This document shows positions 9,199 through 17,259 of a stretch of 64,000 nucleotides of DNA, piece after piece. The stretch comes from Eggerthellaceae bacterium. GTDB lineage: Bacteria; Actinomycetota; Coriobacteriia; Coriobacteriales; Eggerthellaceae. The translations under genes were made by a program, and so were the position numbers. The stretch spans positions 124,001-188,000 of the forward strand of contig JAAVZC010000003.1 of assembly GCA_022791455.1 (NCBI GenBank), given 5' to 3'. Within the stretch, counting starts at the first letter, position 1. The number at the start of each line of letters is the position of its first letter. Below the pieces are notes generated by a model. That model had not been told where the DNA came from. It saw only the letters and a list, made by a program, of their open reading frames with translations, and did not search any database.

Positions 9199-10452
9199 AT
9201 GAACAGCACCGCGCAGGATAATCCCAGCAACCCGTACTTCGCCCCCGGCCGTTATACGCATGCCCTTCTTCGCAGCATTGAGCAAGTGCCCGAAGTGCCC
9301 GCAAATGAGGCGCTTGCCGCGATACTTACCGAAGTTGTTCCCTTCAATGAGCGACTGACCGCTTTCATTGCTGAGCGTTTCGACGTCCCCGATACCGCCG
9401 AATCCGCCCGCGCTGCTCTTCGGCGCGAGAGCGAGCGGCAAGGGCTCGGCTTCTCATCCGCGCTTCTCAGCAAATGGCTCACGAAGGAAAGGCTGGAGGT
9501 AAACATCAGCTCGAAAAGCCTGTTCAAGCTTTGTCTGGCCCTTCATCTCAACCTGGAGGAATCCCGCGAATTTGCTTACCGCTGCCTGCGCCAAAACTGG
9601 CTGAACTGTCGTGTCGCCGAAGAGGCGGCCTACATCTTCTTCATTGCCGGGCAGCCCCTTTTCGGAGACGATACGTTCCGGAAGGCGGAAGAAGTGCTTG
9701 CGTGGCTTGGCGACACTCGACCAGAATCGCCACAGGGTAACTGGCCCGCCCAATACGACGCGCCCGGCTTCACACGCGTAATCGGAGAAGAGCTCACAGG
9801 GCTTATTGCCGCAGAAAGCACGGATCCTGATCAGGCCATCATGCGGCTGAGAGACTTCCTTGCCGCAAACGAGCCTCTCTTCACGGGAGTGCGCCTTTCC
9901 GCTCTCCGCACTTACAACATGTTCCTGAGTGAGGGCGGTGTTGGAATCGAGCCTCTCACGTCGCTATATCATCGCACCACCGGCCTCACGCTTCCCGAAT
10001 CAAGCTACCTAGACCCCGCCCATACCCTGAAGGACCCGACGCGCAAGCGATTGCTCTGGGGCGCTGCAGGGCGCACTGCTTGGCTGAAGAGCAACGAACG
10101 CGATGGCGACCTGCTTGACGAAAATGAGATCAAGCTGGAAGAACATGCTGTTGGCCGCTTCCAGCGCGAGGGGGTGCCGCGTGGCAACATGGTCGCGCTT
10201 CTCTTCTTCCACTTTTGCCTGGAGAACAGCGAGAGACTCGCTGAACAGGGTTCTCGCGAGTCTCTCTTTCGCCAGTTTTATGAAACCACTAATCGCACAC
10301 TGGTCGACGCTTGCGGCATGATGCCTCTTTATCCCCGCAAAGCCTTCGATGCGCTGTTCTTAAGGAGCATCGCCAACTCCGGTGGGACTGATCCTGTCGT
10401 GTATTTGAATACCTTGCTGAGCGATTTTTATGCGAAGGGGCTCAAAAGTTGA
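9199..10452 (+). CDS. Probable regulatory partner of the kinase, with HTH-like segment
   Basis: A 417-residue, soluble, mostly helical protein starting 23 bases after the kinase gene, with GAGGATC upstream of the ATG. Residues about 78-125 ('FSSALLSKWLTKERLEVNIS...LFKLCLALHLNLEESREFAYRCL') read like a helix-turn-helix of the XRE/phage-repressor type. The rest is helical with no enzyme motif that I recognise, perhaps a repeat scaffold or dimerisation region. Position and spacing make it a likely co-transcribed partner of the kinase, for example a phosphorylation target acting on DNA; this is inference. It could also be a general helical adaptor and not bind DNA. Confidence 0.6.
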   Translation: MNSTAQDNPSNPYFAPGRYTHALLRSIEQVPEVPANEALAAILTEVVPFNERLTAFIAERFDVPDTAESARAALRRESERQGLGFSSALLSKWLTKERLEVNISSKSLFKLCLALHLNLEESREFAYRCLRQNWLNCRVAEEAAYIFFIAGQPLFGDDTFRKAEEVLAWLGDTRPESPQGNWPAQYDAPGFTRVIGEELTGLIAAESTDPDQAIMRLRDFLAANEPLFTGVRLSALRTYNMFLSEGGVGIEPLTSLYHRTTGLTLPESSYLDPAHTLKDPTRKRLLWGAAGRTAWLKSNERDGDLLDENEIKLEEHAVGRFQREGVPRGNMVALLFFHFCLENSERLAEQGSRESLFRQFYETTNRTLVDACGMMPLYPRKAFDALFLRSIANSGGTDPVVYLNTLLSDFYAKGLKS

Positions 10453-10461
10453 TGGAAGGGA

Positions 10462-10489
10462 AAGATCCTTCGCTTCGCTCAGGATGACG
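10462..10489. repeat. Dispersed repeat, family A
   Basis: The unit AAGATCCTTCG followed by CGCTCAGGATGAC is the core of a family also found at 12917-13075, 39027-39122 and 55216-55243. All copies lie between genes, just after stop codons. Confidence 0.7.
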
Positions 10490-10540
10490 AGGATGGGGCG
10501 CAGGATGGCGAGGGGCGCAGGTAGGTGACTAGAAAGGTTC

Positions 10541-11005
10541 CTACTCCTCGTCTTCGTCCTCTACGTCGTGATCGTGGTCGTGTTCGGAGATGTCGGTTAC
10601 GGGTTTTTCTAGGCCTTCGATCTTGATGCCGTTCTTTTCGGCGTAGTCCCAGAGCGCCGCGTGGATGGCCTCTTCGGCCAGCAGCGAGCAGTGCACTTTT
10701 ACCGGCGGCAGGCCGTCGAGCGCCTCCATGACCGCCTTGTTGGTCACTTCCAGCGCCTCCTGCACCGTCTTGCCCTTCACCAGCACCGTCGCCATGGAGC
10801 TGGTGGCAATAGCGGCGCCGCAGCCGAAGGTCTTGAACTTCGCGTCCTGGATGATGCCGTCGTCGTCGATATCCAGGTACACGCGCATGATGTCGCCGCA
10901 CACGGCGTTGCCCACCGTGCCGCAGCCGCTCGCGTCCTCGATCTCGCCCACGTTGCGGGGGTTGGTGAAGTGGTCCATCACCGCTTCAGAGTAATTCATT
11001 GCCAT
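10541..11005 (-). CDS. iscU: Fe-S cluster scaffold protein, IscU/NifU type
   Basis: The ATG at 11005 is chosen because AGGAGA lies eight bases upstream; the protein has 154 residues. It has the three scaffold Cys in their usual settings: 'SGCGTVGNAVCGD' near the start, 'TFGCGAAIATSS', and 'VHCSLLAEEAI', plus the Asp of the CGD motif. Clusters are assembled here from sulfur delivered by the cysteine desulfurase encoded 11 bases upstream in the same operon. The C-terminus is an unusual acidic and His-rich tail ('EHDHDHDVEDEDEE') beyond the normal IscU domain, perhaps a metal-binding tail. Regulation is probably by the IscR-like protein through the palindrome at 12253-12269. Confidence 0.93.
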   Translation of the reverse strand: MAMNYSEAVMDHFTNPRNVGEIEDASGCGTVGNAVCGDIMRVYLDIDDDGIIQDAKFKTFGCGAAIATSSMATVLVKGKTVQEALEVTNKAVMEALDGLPPVKVHCSLLAEEAIHAALWDYAEKNGIKIEGLEKPVTDISEHDHDHDVEDEDEE

Positions 11006-11016
11006 GGTTGGTTCTC

Positions 11017-12222
11017 CTATTTTTCCCAATTATCAATGATGCTTTGGACTTTGCCTTGTTTGAAGTCTTCGTAGAGGGGGCTCATCATGCGCAGGTTGGC
11101 CAGGGTGGTCTTCAGCGAGTCGATGGCGAAGTCCACGTCCTCCAAGGTGGTGTCGCGGCCGAGCGTCAGGCGCAGCGAGCCGTGGGCTATCTCGTGGGGC
11201 AGCCCGATGGCCAGCAGCACATGGCTGGGGTCCAGCGAGCCGGAGGTGCAGGCGCTGCCGGAAGACACGCAGATCCCGCGCGCCGCCATCTGCAGCAGCA
11301 TCCCCTCCCCTTCGATGAACTCGAACGAGAAGTTCACGTTATTCGCCAGACGACTCTCCCAACTGCCGTTCAGTTTGGCATGGGGAATCTCCGCCAAGAT
11401 GCGCTCGATGGCATGGTCGCGAATGGCCAGCTGCGACGTATGGACGCTCTCACGCTCGCCCTCTGCCAGTTCGGCCGCCTTCGCGAAGCCCACAATGCCG
11501 GGCACGTTCTCGGTAGTGGCGCGCTTGCCGCGCTCCTGCTGACCGCCGTCGATGAGGTTCTGTACCTTCACTCCCTTGCGGATGTACAGCAGTCCAACGC
11601 CTTTGGGACCGTACAGCTTATGGGCCGAGGCGGACAGCATGTCGATGCCCATCTCGTCTACGTTGATGTACTCGTGGCCGAACGCCTGCACCGCATCGGT
11701 GTGGAAGACGACGCCCTCCTCATGGGCAGCAGCCGCCAGCTCGGCAATGGGCTGGATGGTGCCGATCTCGTTGTTGGCGAACATGATGGAGGCCAGAATG
11801 GTGTCGGGGCGAATGGCGGCCTTGAAATCCTCCACGCGAACCAAGCCGTCCGCATCCACCGGAAGGTAGGTGACTTCGAAGCCCTCCTTCTCCAGCGCGG
11901 CGCAGGTATGCAGCACCGCATGATGCTCGATGGCACTCGTGATGATGTGGCGCCCCTTCGCGGCGTTTGCACGGGCAAATCCCTTGATGGCCCAGTTGTC
12001 CGCCTCGGAGCCGCCACTGGTGAAGAACACCTCGCGCGGCTTGGCGCCGATGCAGCCGGCCAGCACTTCGCGGGCTTCCGCCACCGCGTCCGAGGCCCGC
12101 TGCCCCAGCGGATAGATGGAAGAGGGGTTGCCAAACTCCTCGGAGAAGTAGGGCAACATGGCTTCCAGAACCTCGGAGCGCATGGCGGTGGTGGAAGCGT
12201 TGTCCAAATAGATCTGCTTCAT
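11017..12222 (-). CDS. iscS: Cysteine desulfurase, IscS/NifS type
   Basis: A 401-residue PLP enzyme that converts Cys to Ala and passes persulfide sulfur to the scaffold. Family marks in order: 'YLDNASTT' at the N-terminus, 'TSGGSEADNWAIKG', 'IEHHAVL' (the PLP-stacking His), 'HTDAVQAFGH', the PLP Lys in 'SASAHKLYGPKG' (about residue 205), and the catalytic Cys loop 'SSGSACTSGSLDPSHVL' near 325. AAGGAAAC upstream of the ATG is a fair ribosome site. It is the first gene of an iscS-iscU operon, divergent from the iscR-like gene. No ferredoxin, hscA or hscB follows, so this is a minimal ISC operon. Confidence 0.95.
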   Translation of the reverse strand: MKQIYLDNASTTAMRSEVLEAMLPYFSEEFGNPSSIYPLGQRASDAVAEAREVLAGCIGAKPREVFFTSGGSEADNWAIKGFARANAAKGRHIITSAIEHHAVLHTCAALEKEGFEVTYLPVDADGLVRVEDFKAAIRPDTILASIMFANNEIGTIQPIAELAAAAHEEGVVFHTDAVQAFGHEYINVDEMGIDMLSASAHKLYGPKGVGLLYIRKGVKVQNLIDGGQQERGKRATTENVPGIVGFAKAAELAEGERESVHTSQLAIRDHAIERILAEIPHAKLNGSWESRLANNVNFSFEFIEGEGMLLQMAARGICVSSGSACTSGSLDPSHVLLAIGLPHEIAHGSLRLTLGRDTTLEDVDFAIDSLKTTLANLRMMSPLYEDFKQGKVQSIIDNWEK

Positions 12223-12252
12223 GTGGTTTCCTTAGCTTCGCAGAATTCAATA

Positions 12253-12269
12253 CCTAGTAATTAACTAGG
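12253..12269. promoter_or_regulatory. Palindromic operator, copy 1 (iscS side)
   Basis: CCTAGTAATTAACTAGG has perfect 6-base arms (CCTAGT/ACTAGG) and is followed by CTTAATATAT. It sits 31 bases before the iscS start. The same 17-base layout with the same flank recurs at 12413-12429, so both are probably sites for the Rrf2-family protein encoded next to them. Confidence 0.65.
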
Positions 12270-12412
12270 CTTAATATATCCGGCAATTTGCCCGTGTCAA
12301 TAGCCTGTTTCCAAGAATTCAAATAAGAAGCGATAATCCGGGGACGGCGCAGGCCAGCAGGCATTCTCCCCTGTCGCTCCCGATAAAACATGACTGAAAC
12401 ACTTATATTTCT

Positions 12413-12429
12413 CCTAGCAAATTACTGGG
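12413..12429. promoter_or_regulatory. Palindromic operator, copy 2 (iscR side)
   Basis: CCTAGCAAATTACTGGG followed by CTTAATATAT matches copy 1 in length, arms and downstream flank, about 80 bases before the regulator's start. Two such sites in one divergent intergenic region suggest control of iscSU and autoregulation. Confidence 0.6.
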
Positions 12430-12510
12430 CTTAATATATGGCAAACCCCATCAGCATTTGCTATGATTTACAAAATTTGAAGTAGACTCCAACCCGCAAA
12501 TGAGAGGGCC

Positions 12511-12912
12511 ATGAAGATATCCACAAAGTCTCGTTACGGCATGCGATTCATGATCGACCTGGCGCAACACTACGGCGATGGCCCCATCGCCCTGAAGGAC
12601 GTTGCGGAACGCCAGTCAATTTCAAAAAAGTACCTGGAGCAGGTGGTTGCACCATTAAGTTCCGATGGACTTCTGCACGTCACCCGCGGTTACATGGGCG
12701 GCTACCAGCTGTCCCGCGCGCCCGAGAAGATCACGCTTGAGGAAGTGGTCTCTGCCTCCGAAGACGGCTTGGAGCTCATGGACTGCATCAGCGGCATGTT
12801 CCGCTGCGACCGCGCCGACGGCTGCGTCTCCCAGAAGATCTGGGGCGGCCTGGAAGAAGCCATGCGCGACTACCTGCGCTCGAAGACGCTGGCCGATATC
12901 GTAGCCGAGTAG
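12511..12912 (+). CDS. Rrf2-family Fe-S-sensing transcriptional regulator, IscR-like
   Basis: A 133-residue protein with the Rrf2 winged-helix opening 'MKISTKSRYGMRFMIDLAQHYG', the recognition-helix region 'SISKKYLEQVVAPL' and the wing 'VTRGYMGGYQLSR'. Cys92, Cys99 and Cys105 are spaced much like the cluster-binding Cys of E. coli IscR (92, 98, 104), so it probably holds an Fe-S cluster and senses Fe-S status. It is divergent from iscSU with two matching palindromes in between. The closest alternative is another Rrf2 type such as NsrR or RsrR; the gene context favours an IscR role. Confidence 0.88.
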   Translation: MKISTKSRYGMRFMIDLAQHYGDGPIALKDVAERQSISKKYLEQVVAPLSSDGLLHVTRGYMGGYQLSRAPEKITLEEVVSASEDGLELMDCISGMFRCDRADGCVSQKIWGGLEEAMRDYLRSKTLADIVAE

Positions 12913-12916
12913 CGGG

Positions 12917-13075
12917 GAGATCCTTCGACTGCGCGCTTCGCGCTCCGCTCAGGATGACAATGGGGGGTGAGACGCTTCACGCTCCGCTCAGGATGACAAT
13001 GGGGGGGGTGAGACGCTTCGCGCTTTGTTCAGGATGACAATGGGGGCGTAGGGTTTCGCGTTCTGTTTAGGATGA
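12917..13075. repeat. Cluster of four decaying family A repeat units
   Basis: One full unit (GATCCTTCGACT...CGCTCAGGATGACA) is followed by three shorter ones, each ending in (T)CAGGATGACA or TTAGGATGACA and separated by G-runs and GAGACGCTTC. The units become less conserved along the array, as if one end were ageing. It lies between iscR and the terminator at 13079. Confidence 0.65.
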
Positions 13076-13078
13076 CAA

Positions 13079-13114
13079 CGAAAAAGAGGGAAGCATTTGC
13101 TTCCCTCTTTTTCG
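13079..13114. terminator. Bidirectional Rho-independent terminator
   Basis: A near-perfect hairpin with arms CGAAAAAGAGGGAAGC and its complement, A-rich on the left and T-rich on the right. It separates the convergent iscR-like gene and the peptide transporter operon, and should work for both. Confidence 0.9.
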
Positions 13115-13127
13115 TTTGCGTTTTTGG

Positions 13128-14000
13128 CTACGCGATGGGGCCGTTGCCCAGGTCGGGATGGAGAAGCGACGGGGCGGCGCCCAGCAGAAGGCGCGTGTAC
13201 TCGTCCTTCGGGTTGTTGAACACCTGCTCGGCCGTGCCCTCTTCCACCGCCAGGCCGCCGTTCATAACCACGATGCGGTCAGAGATGTAGCGAACGGTCT
13301 GAATGTCATGGCTGATGAACACCATGGCCAGGCCCAGCTCCTTCTTCAGATCCATCAGCAGGTTCAGGATCTGAGCGCGCACGGAAACGTCCAGCGCGGA
13401 AGTGGGCTCGTCGGCGATAATGGCGTCGGGCTTCAGCGAAAGCGCACGGGCGATGGCCACACGCTGGCGCTGGCCGCCGGACATCTGGCCCGGCAGCGCC
13501 TCTAGCACCGATTGCGGAAGGCCCACCATCTCGATAAGGTCATTCACGCGCTGGCGACGATAGGCCTCGTCGCCCACCTTGTGCACGATCATCGGGTCCA
13601 TCAGCTGGTCCTGCACCGTCATGCGGGCGTTCAGGGCCGTAGCCGGGTCCTGAAACACCACGGAAATCACGCGGCCAATGACACGACGGTCGGCGGCGGT
13701 GCGGTTCGTGACGTCCTTGCCCTTGAAGTACACCTTGCCAGAGGTGGGCTTCTGCAAACCGCACATGACGTTTGCGGTGGTGGACTTGCCGCAGCCGGAC
13801 TCGCCTACGATGCCGATGGTCTCACCGGGCATCAGCTTCAAAGTCAAACCGCGCACCGCGTGCACCAGGTTGGGATGCAAAAGCGAGCCGGTACGGGTGC
13901 GGAAGGTCACCTTGATATCGTCCAGGAAAATAATGGGCGTCTGCTCCTCTTTCTCCTGGGGCGCCGCAGCCGGCGCCTGGTTCATTACTTCTTCGCTCAT
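13128..14000 (-). CDS. Peptide ABC transporter ATPase, DppF/OppF type
   Basis: A 290-residue ATPase with Walker A 'GESGCGKST', Q-loop '[10 protein letters not shown]', signature '[15 protein letters not shown]', Walker B '[12 protein letters not shown]' and switch His 'FISHD'. The C-terminal extension '[17 protein letters not shown]' is that of the oligopeptide/nickel subfamily. It starts in a four-base overlap (ATGA) with the stop of the permease-ATPase fusion gene, so the two are translated together. It is the second ATPase of a heterodimeric motor. A long N-terminal stretch before the ATPase fold is rich in Glu and Ala. Confidence 0.9.
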   Translation of the reverse strand: MSEEVMNQAPAAAPQEKEEQTPIIFLDDIKVTFRTRTGSLLHPNLVHAVRGLTLKLMPGETIGIVGESGCGKSTTANVMCGLQKPTSGKVYFKGKDVTNRTAADRRVIGRVISVVFQDPATALNARMTVQDQLMDPMIVHKVGDEAYRRQRVNDLIEMVGLPQSVLEALPGQMSGGQRQRVAIARALSLKPDAIIADEPTSALDVSVRAQILNLLMDLKKELGLAMVFISHDIQTVRYISDRIVVMNGGLAVEEGTAEQVFNNPKDEYTRLLLGAAPSLLHPDLGNGPIA

Positions 14001-16033
14001 AGTAGCGGACCTCCGGGAACATAGGGTTCAATGTCAAGCCGCTTGAGCTCGCTGTCGGGCAGCTCGGCGTAGTAATGGTCCGTGCCGCCGTAACGCTTGA
14101 GCACCGGGCGAATGCTGGAAACCTTCTCCGGATGGCTGGAGCGCGGCGTGAAGCGGTCGCCTTCGGGGAAGTCCTTCGGCGAGGGCACTGTGCCAGGCAC
14201 CTGATGCAGGCGGTCGCCGCCCGCTTCGATGGAGAGCACCGAGCCCAGAAGGCCGCGGGTGTACTCGTGGATGGGGTTGCCCAGGATTTCTTTCACCGGA
14301 CCCTGCTCCACAACCTGACCGGCGTACATAACGGTGATGGAGTTGGCCACCTCGGCCACCAGGGCCAGGTCGTGACTCACGAACACCATGGCGAAGCCAA
14401 GTTCCTGCTGCAGCTTGTTCAGCAGATCCACTACCTGCTTCTGCACGGTCACGTCAAGGGCGGTGGTGGGCTCGTCGGCGATGATCACCTTCGGGTCGCG
14501 CGTCAGGGCCATAGCGATGAGCACGCGCTGGCGCTGGCCACCGGAAAGCTCGTGCGGGTAAGAATCCAGCGTGCGCTTCGGGTCCAAACCCACCAGCTCC
14601 AGCAGTTCCTCGGCGCTACGGGTGCCGCCGCGCTTGGTGAGCTGCTTCATCTGCGCTTTGATGAGCATGGACGGGTTCAGCGAGGACAGGGCGTCCTGAT
14701 AGATCATGGCAATCTCGCGGCCGCGCAGGGCGTTCATCTGACGCTGCGACAGGTCGAGCAGGTTGCGGCCCTCGTAGAGAATCTCGCCGGAAACCTGCGC
14801 CTTCGGGTCCAGCAGACCCATGATGGTAAGCGAAGTGATGGACTTACCGCAGCCGGACTCGCCCACCAGGCCCATGGTCTGATGCGGGCGCACCACGAAG
14901 CTCACATGGTCCACCACGTTCACGTCGCCATGGCGCGGGAACTTGATGCACAGGTCTTTCACTTCCAAGATGGGCGGCACGTCGGTGTGCGCCTCGAAGC
15001 GGTCGCTTCGCAAGCCCTCCATCTCTTTCAAGCGGGTCAAGCGCGCTTCCAGCATCTCGGCCTGAGCGGCGTAGGCCAGCTTCGGGTCGGCCACCAGGCG
15101 GTCGGCCATACGGTCGGTGTTCAGCTTGTCGTCGCCGGCGGCAACGGGAGCCTTCGGAGCTGCGGCCATGGCGTCGGTGATGCCCTCAGAGAAGATGTTC
15201 AGGCACAGCACCGTGATCATGATAGCCAGGCCCGGGAACAGCGCCTGCCACCAACGACCGGCCAACACGCCGTCCTTCGCGTCGGACAAAATGTTGCCCC
15301 ACGTAGGCGTGGGCTCGGCGATGCCGGCAGAGATGAACGACAGCGACGCTTCGAACACGATGGCGTCGGCCACCAGCACGATGGTGAACACGAGCACCGG
15401 CGCGATGCAGTTGCGGATGACGTGCTTAGTCAGAATCCACGGCGCCTTCGCACCGGAGACGATAACGGCGCGCACGTAGTCCTGGTTGTACTCGCTCATC
15501 ACATTGGCGCGCACGATACGGGCAATCTGCGGTATGTACAAGAAGCCAATGGAGAAGATGAGCGCGGGAAGGCGCGTCTCGATGGTGGCGTTCGCGCTGA
15601 ACACCACGACGAAGGTGGCGGCCAGGGCGATGCCGGGGAAGGACATAATGATGTCCATGATGCGCATGATGATGTTGGAGATCCAGCTGCGGGAAACCGC
15701 CGCGATGGCGCCGATGATAGAACCGATAACCAGCGCGAAGGCAGTGGCGCCCAAGCCGATGACCAGCGAGTAGCGCGCGCCGTACATCATGCGAGACAGG
15801 ACGTCGCGGCCCTTGTCGTCGGTGCCGAAGGGGAATTCTGCGCTCGGCGCCTGACGGGCAGTGAAGATCTCGTAGGGGTTATGCGGTGCCAGGAAGTTGG
15901 CGAAAACGGCCACCAGGATGATGAGCACCAGCACAACGATGGAGATGCGAGCACCAATGGTCATGTTCTTCCAGCGACGGAAGCGGACCTTGCCCTCCAG
16001 CTTCTTTGTTGTCTTTTCACGAAGTTTCACCAT
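13997..16033 (-). CDS. Peptide ABC transporter permease-ATPase fusion, DppC-DppD type
   Basis: A 678-residue fusion of two normally separate subunits. Residues 1-300 are a DppC-type permease with a first membrane segment near 28-48, the conserved N-terminal 'FGTDDKGRDVLSRMMYGARYSL', and the coupling-helix region 'DYVRAVIVSGAKAPWILTKHV' (EAA loop). A charged linker (300-350) leads to an ATPase with Walker A 'GESGCGKSI', signature '[15 protein letters not shown]', Walker B 'VIIADEPTTALD' and 'FVSHD'. The start lies five bases after the dppB stop with no clear ribosome site, so translation is probably coupled. Fusion of this pair occurs in some Actinobacteria. The substrate is likely a di- or oligopeptide. 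Confidence 0.9.
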   Translation of the reverse strand: MVKLREKTTKKLEGKVRFRRWKNMTIGARISIVVLVLIILVAVFANFLAPHNPYEIFTARQAPSAEFPFGTDDKGRDVLSRMMYGARYSLVIGLGATAFALVIGSIIGAIAAVSRSWISNIIMRIMDIIMSFPGIALAATFVVVFSANATIETRLPALIFSIGFLYIPQIARIVRANVMSEYNQDYVRAVIVSGAKAPWILTKHVIRNCIAPVLVFTIVLVADAIVFEASLSFISAGIAEPTPTWGNILSDAKDGVLAGRWWQALFPGLAIMITVLCLNIFSEGITDAMAAAPKAPVAAGDDKLNTDRMADRLVADPKLAYAAQAEMLEARLTRLKEMEGLRSDRFEAHTDVPPILEVKDLCIKFPRHGDVNVVDHVSFVVRPHQTMGLVGESGCGKSITSLTIMGLLDPKAQVSGEILYEGRNLLDLSQRQMNALRGREIAMIYQDALSSLNPSMLIKAQMKQLTKRGGTRSAEELLELVGLDPKRTLDSYPHELSGGQRQRVLIAMALTRDPKVIIADEPTTALDVTVQKQVVDLLNKLQQELGFAMVFVSHDLALVAEVANSITVMYAGQVVEQGPVKEILGNPIHEYTRGLLGSVLSIEAGGDRLHQVPGTVPSPKDFPEGDRFTPRSSHPEKVSSIRPVLKRYGGTDHYYAELPDSELKRLDIEPYVPGGPLL

Positions 16034-16037
16034 GGGG

Positions 16038-16994
16038 CTACACCGTCCTAATGCGAGGATCGATCAGGATATAAAGCATATCCACGATGATGTTGATGAT
16101 AATGAAGGCGATGGCCACGCACAGCACAACACCCTGCACCAGCATGACGTAGTTGGACTGGATGCCCGAGAGGATGGCCATGCCCATGCCCGGCAGGCCG
16201 AAGATGACCTCGATGATCACCGCGCCGCCGATGAGGTAGCCGATGCGCAGGCCCAGCACGGTAACCGGCGTGATGAGCGCGTTGCGCAGCACGTTGCGGC
16301 CAATCACGACCGCCTTCGGAATGCCGGCGCCCAGAGCGGTGCGCACATAGTCCTTATCCAACTCTTCCACCATGGAGGTACGCACCACGCGGGTCATCTG
16401 ACCGGTGACGGGCACCGCAAGCGAAATGGCAGGCAACGCCATACGGGCCATCCACCCGCCCGGATTCGTGAAGAAGTCCGGCAGCGGGCCCGATGCGGGA
16501 AGCCACTTGAGCTCGAATGTGAAGAGCAAGATGAACAGAACCGCCAACCAGAACGACGGAGTGGCGATGCAGGCGATGGAGAAGATGCGGATGATCTGGT
16601 CGGGCCATTTGTCTCGCCAAATAGCGGAGATGACGCCCAAGATAACCGCAAAAAACACCGCGATTATGAGGCCCATGAAGGTAAGCTGAAGGGTAACCGG
16701 CAATGCCTCGGCCACGCGCTGCCCCACGGACATCTTGCTGGCGCCGTAGTCGCCCAAGTCGCCCGTGAACAGGCCCCCCATATAGCGGCCGTACTGCACG
16801 ATGACCGGATCGTTCAGCCCGTGCTCCTCACGATACTGCTGTGCCTGTGCCTCCGATGCGTTCTCGCCCAAAACCGAATAGGCTTGATCGATGGGAGAGA
16901 GGGACATGATGAAGAACACGAGGATGGTTACGCCCAGTACCATGACTGGCAACCAAATAATTCGGTTGATAATCAACCTCAAGAGATTATTCAC
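16038..16994 (-). CDS. Peptide ABC transporter permease, DppB type
   Basis: I choose the GTG at 16994, with AGGAGG six to seven bases upstream; a longer reading frame from 17039 has no ribosome site. The protein has about 318 residues and six membrane segments, starting 'LLRLIINRIIWLPVMVLGVTILVFFIMSL'. The periplasmic loop carries 'EHGLNDPVIVQYGRYMGGLFTGDLG' and the EAA loop 'DKDYVRTALGAGIPKAVVIG', both standard for DppB/OppB. It is the first gene of the permease/ATPase operon. Two GGTCAAA copies on the minus strand upstream (about 17090-17140) could be regulator sites. Confidence 0.9.
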   Translation of the reverse strand: MNNLLRLIINRIIWLPVMVLGVTILVFFIMSLSPIDQAYSVLGENASEAQAQQYREEHGLNDPVIVQYGRYMGGLFTGDLGDYGASKMSVGQRVAEALPVTLQLTFMGLIIAVFFAVILGVISAIWRDKWPDQIIRIFSIACIATPSFWLAVLFILLFTFELKWLPASGPLPDFFTNPGGWMARMALPAISLAVPVTGQMTRVVRTSMVEELDKDYVRTALGAGIPKAVVIGRNVLRNALITPVTVLGLRIGYLIGGAVIIEVIFGLPGMGMAILSGIQSNYVMLVQGVVLCVAIAFIIINIIVDMLYILIDPRIRTV

Positions 16995-17189
16995 CTCATC
17001 CTCCTTTCGTTTCTTCCCGGCATCCCTGCCTTGAAACAATGATCTGCCACTGCACTCCCCTCCTAAAAGATCCCCCGGGGAGGCGCATAAGCTTTGACCA
17101 TTTTACTCTAGTATTGCCGCAGATTTGACCGCGCGAAGCCGCTATCTTGAGCCAACTTATGTTTTTTCTCCTCGCGAAAGATAACAGGC

Positions 17190-17223
17190 GAAAAAAGATC
17201 CCGCCCCAGATGGGACGGGATCT
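17190..17223 (-). terminator. Terminator after the peptide-binding protein gene
   Basis: On the minus strand AAGATCCCG...CGGGATCTT (one internal mismatch) is followed by TTTTTT. It separates the binding-protein gene from dppB, so most binding-protein transcripts end here and the permease genes need read-through or their own promoter. Confidence 0.8.
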
Positions 17224-17259
17224 TGCGCTCCTTGAGCAGTTGGTCTTCAGACCGAAGAC

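Noticed and set aside
13997-16033. Assembly error joining the permease and ATPase genes
   Set aside because: The linker is continuous, charged and in frame, and such fusions are known; kept as a real gene, though not proved.
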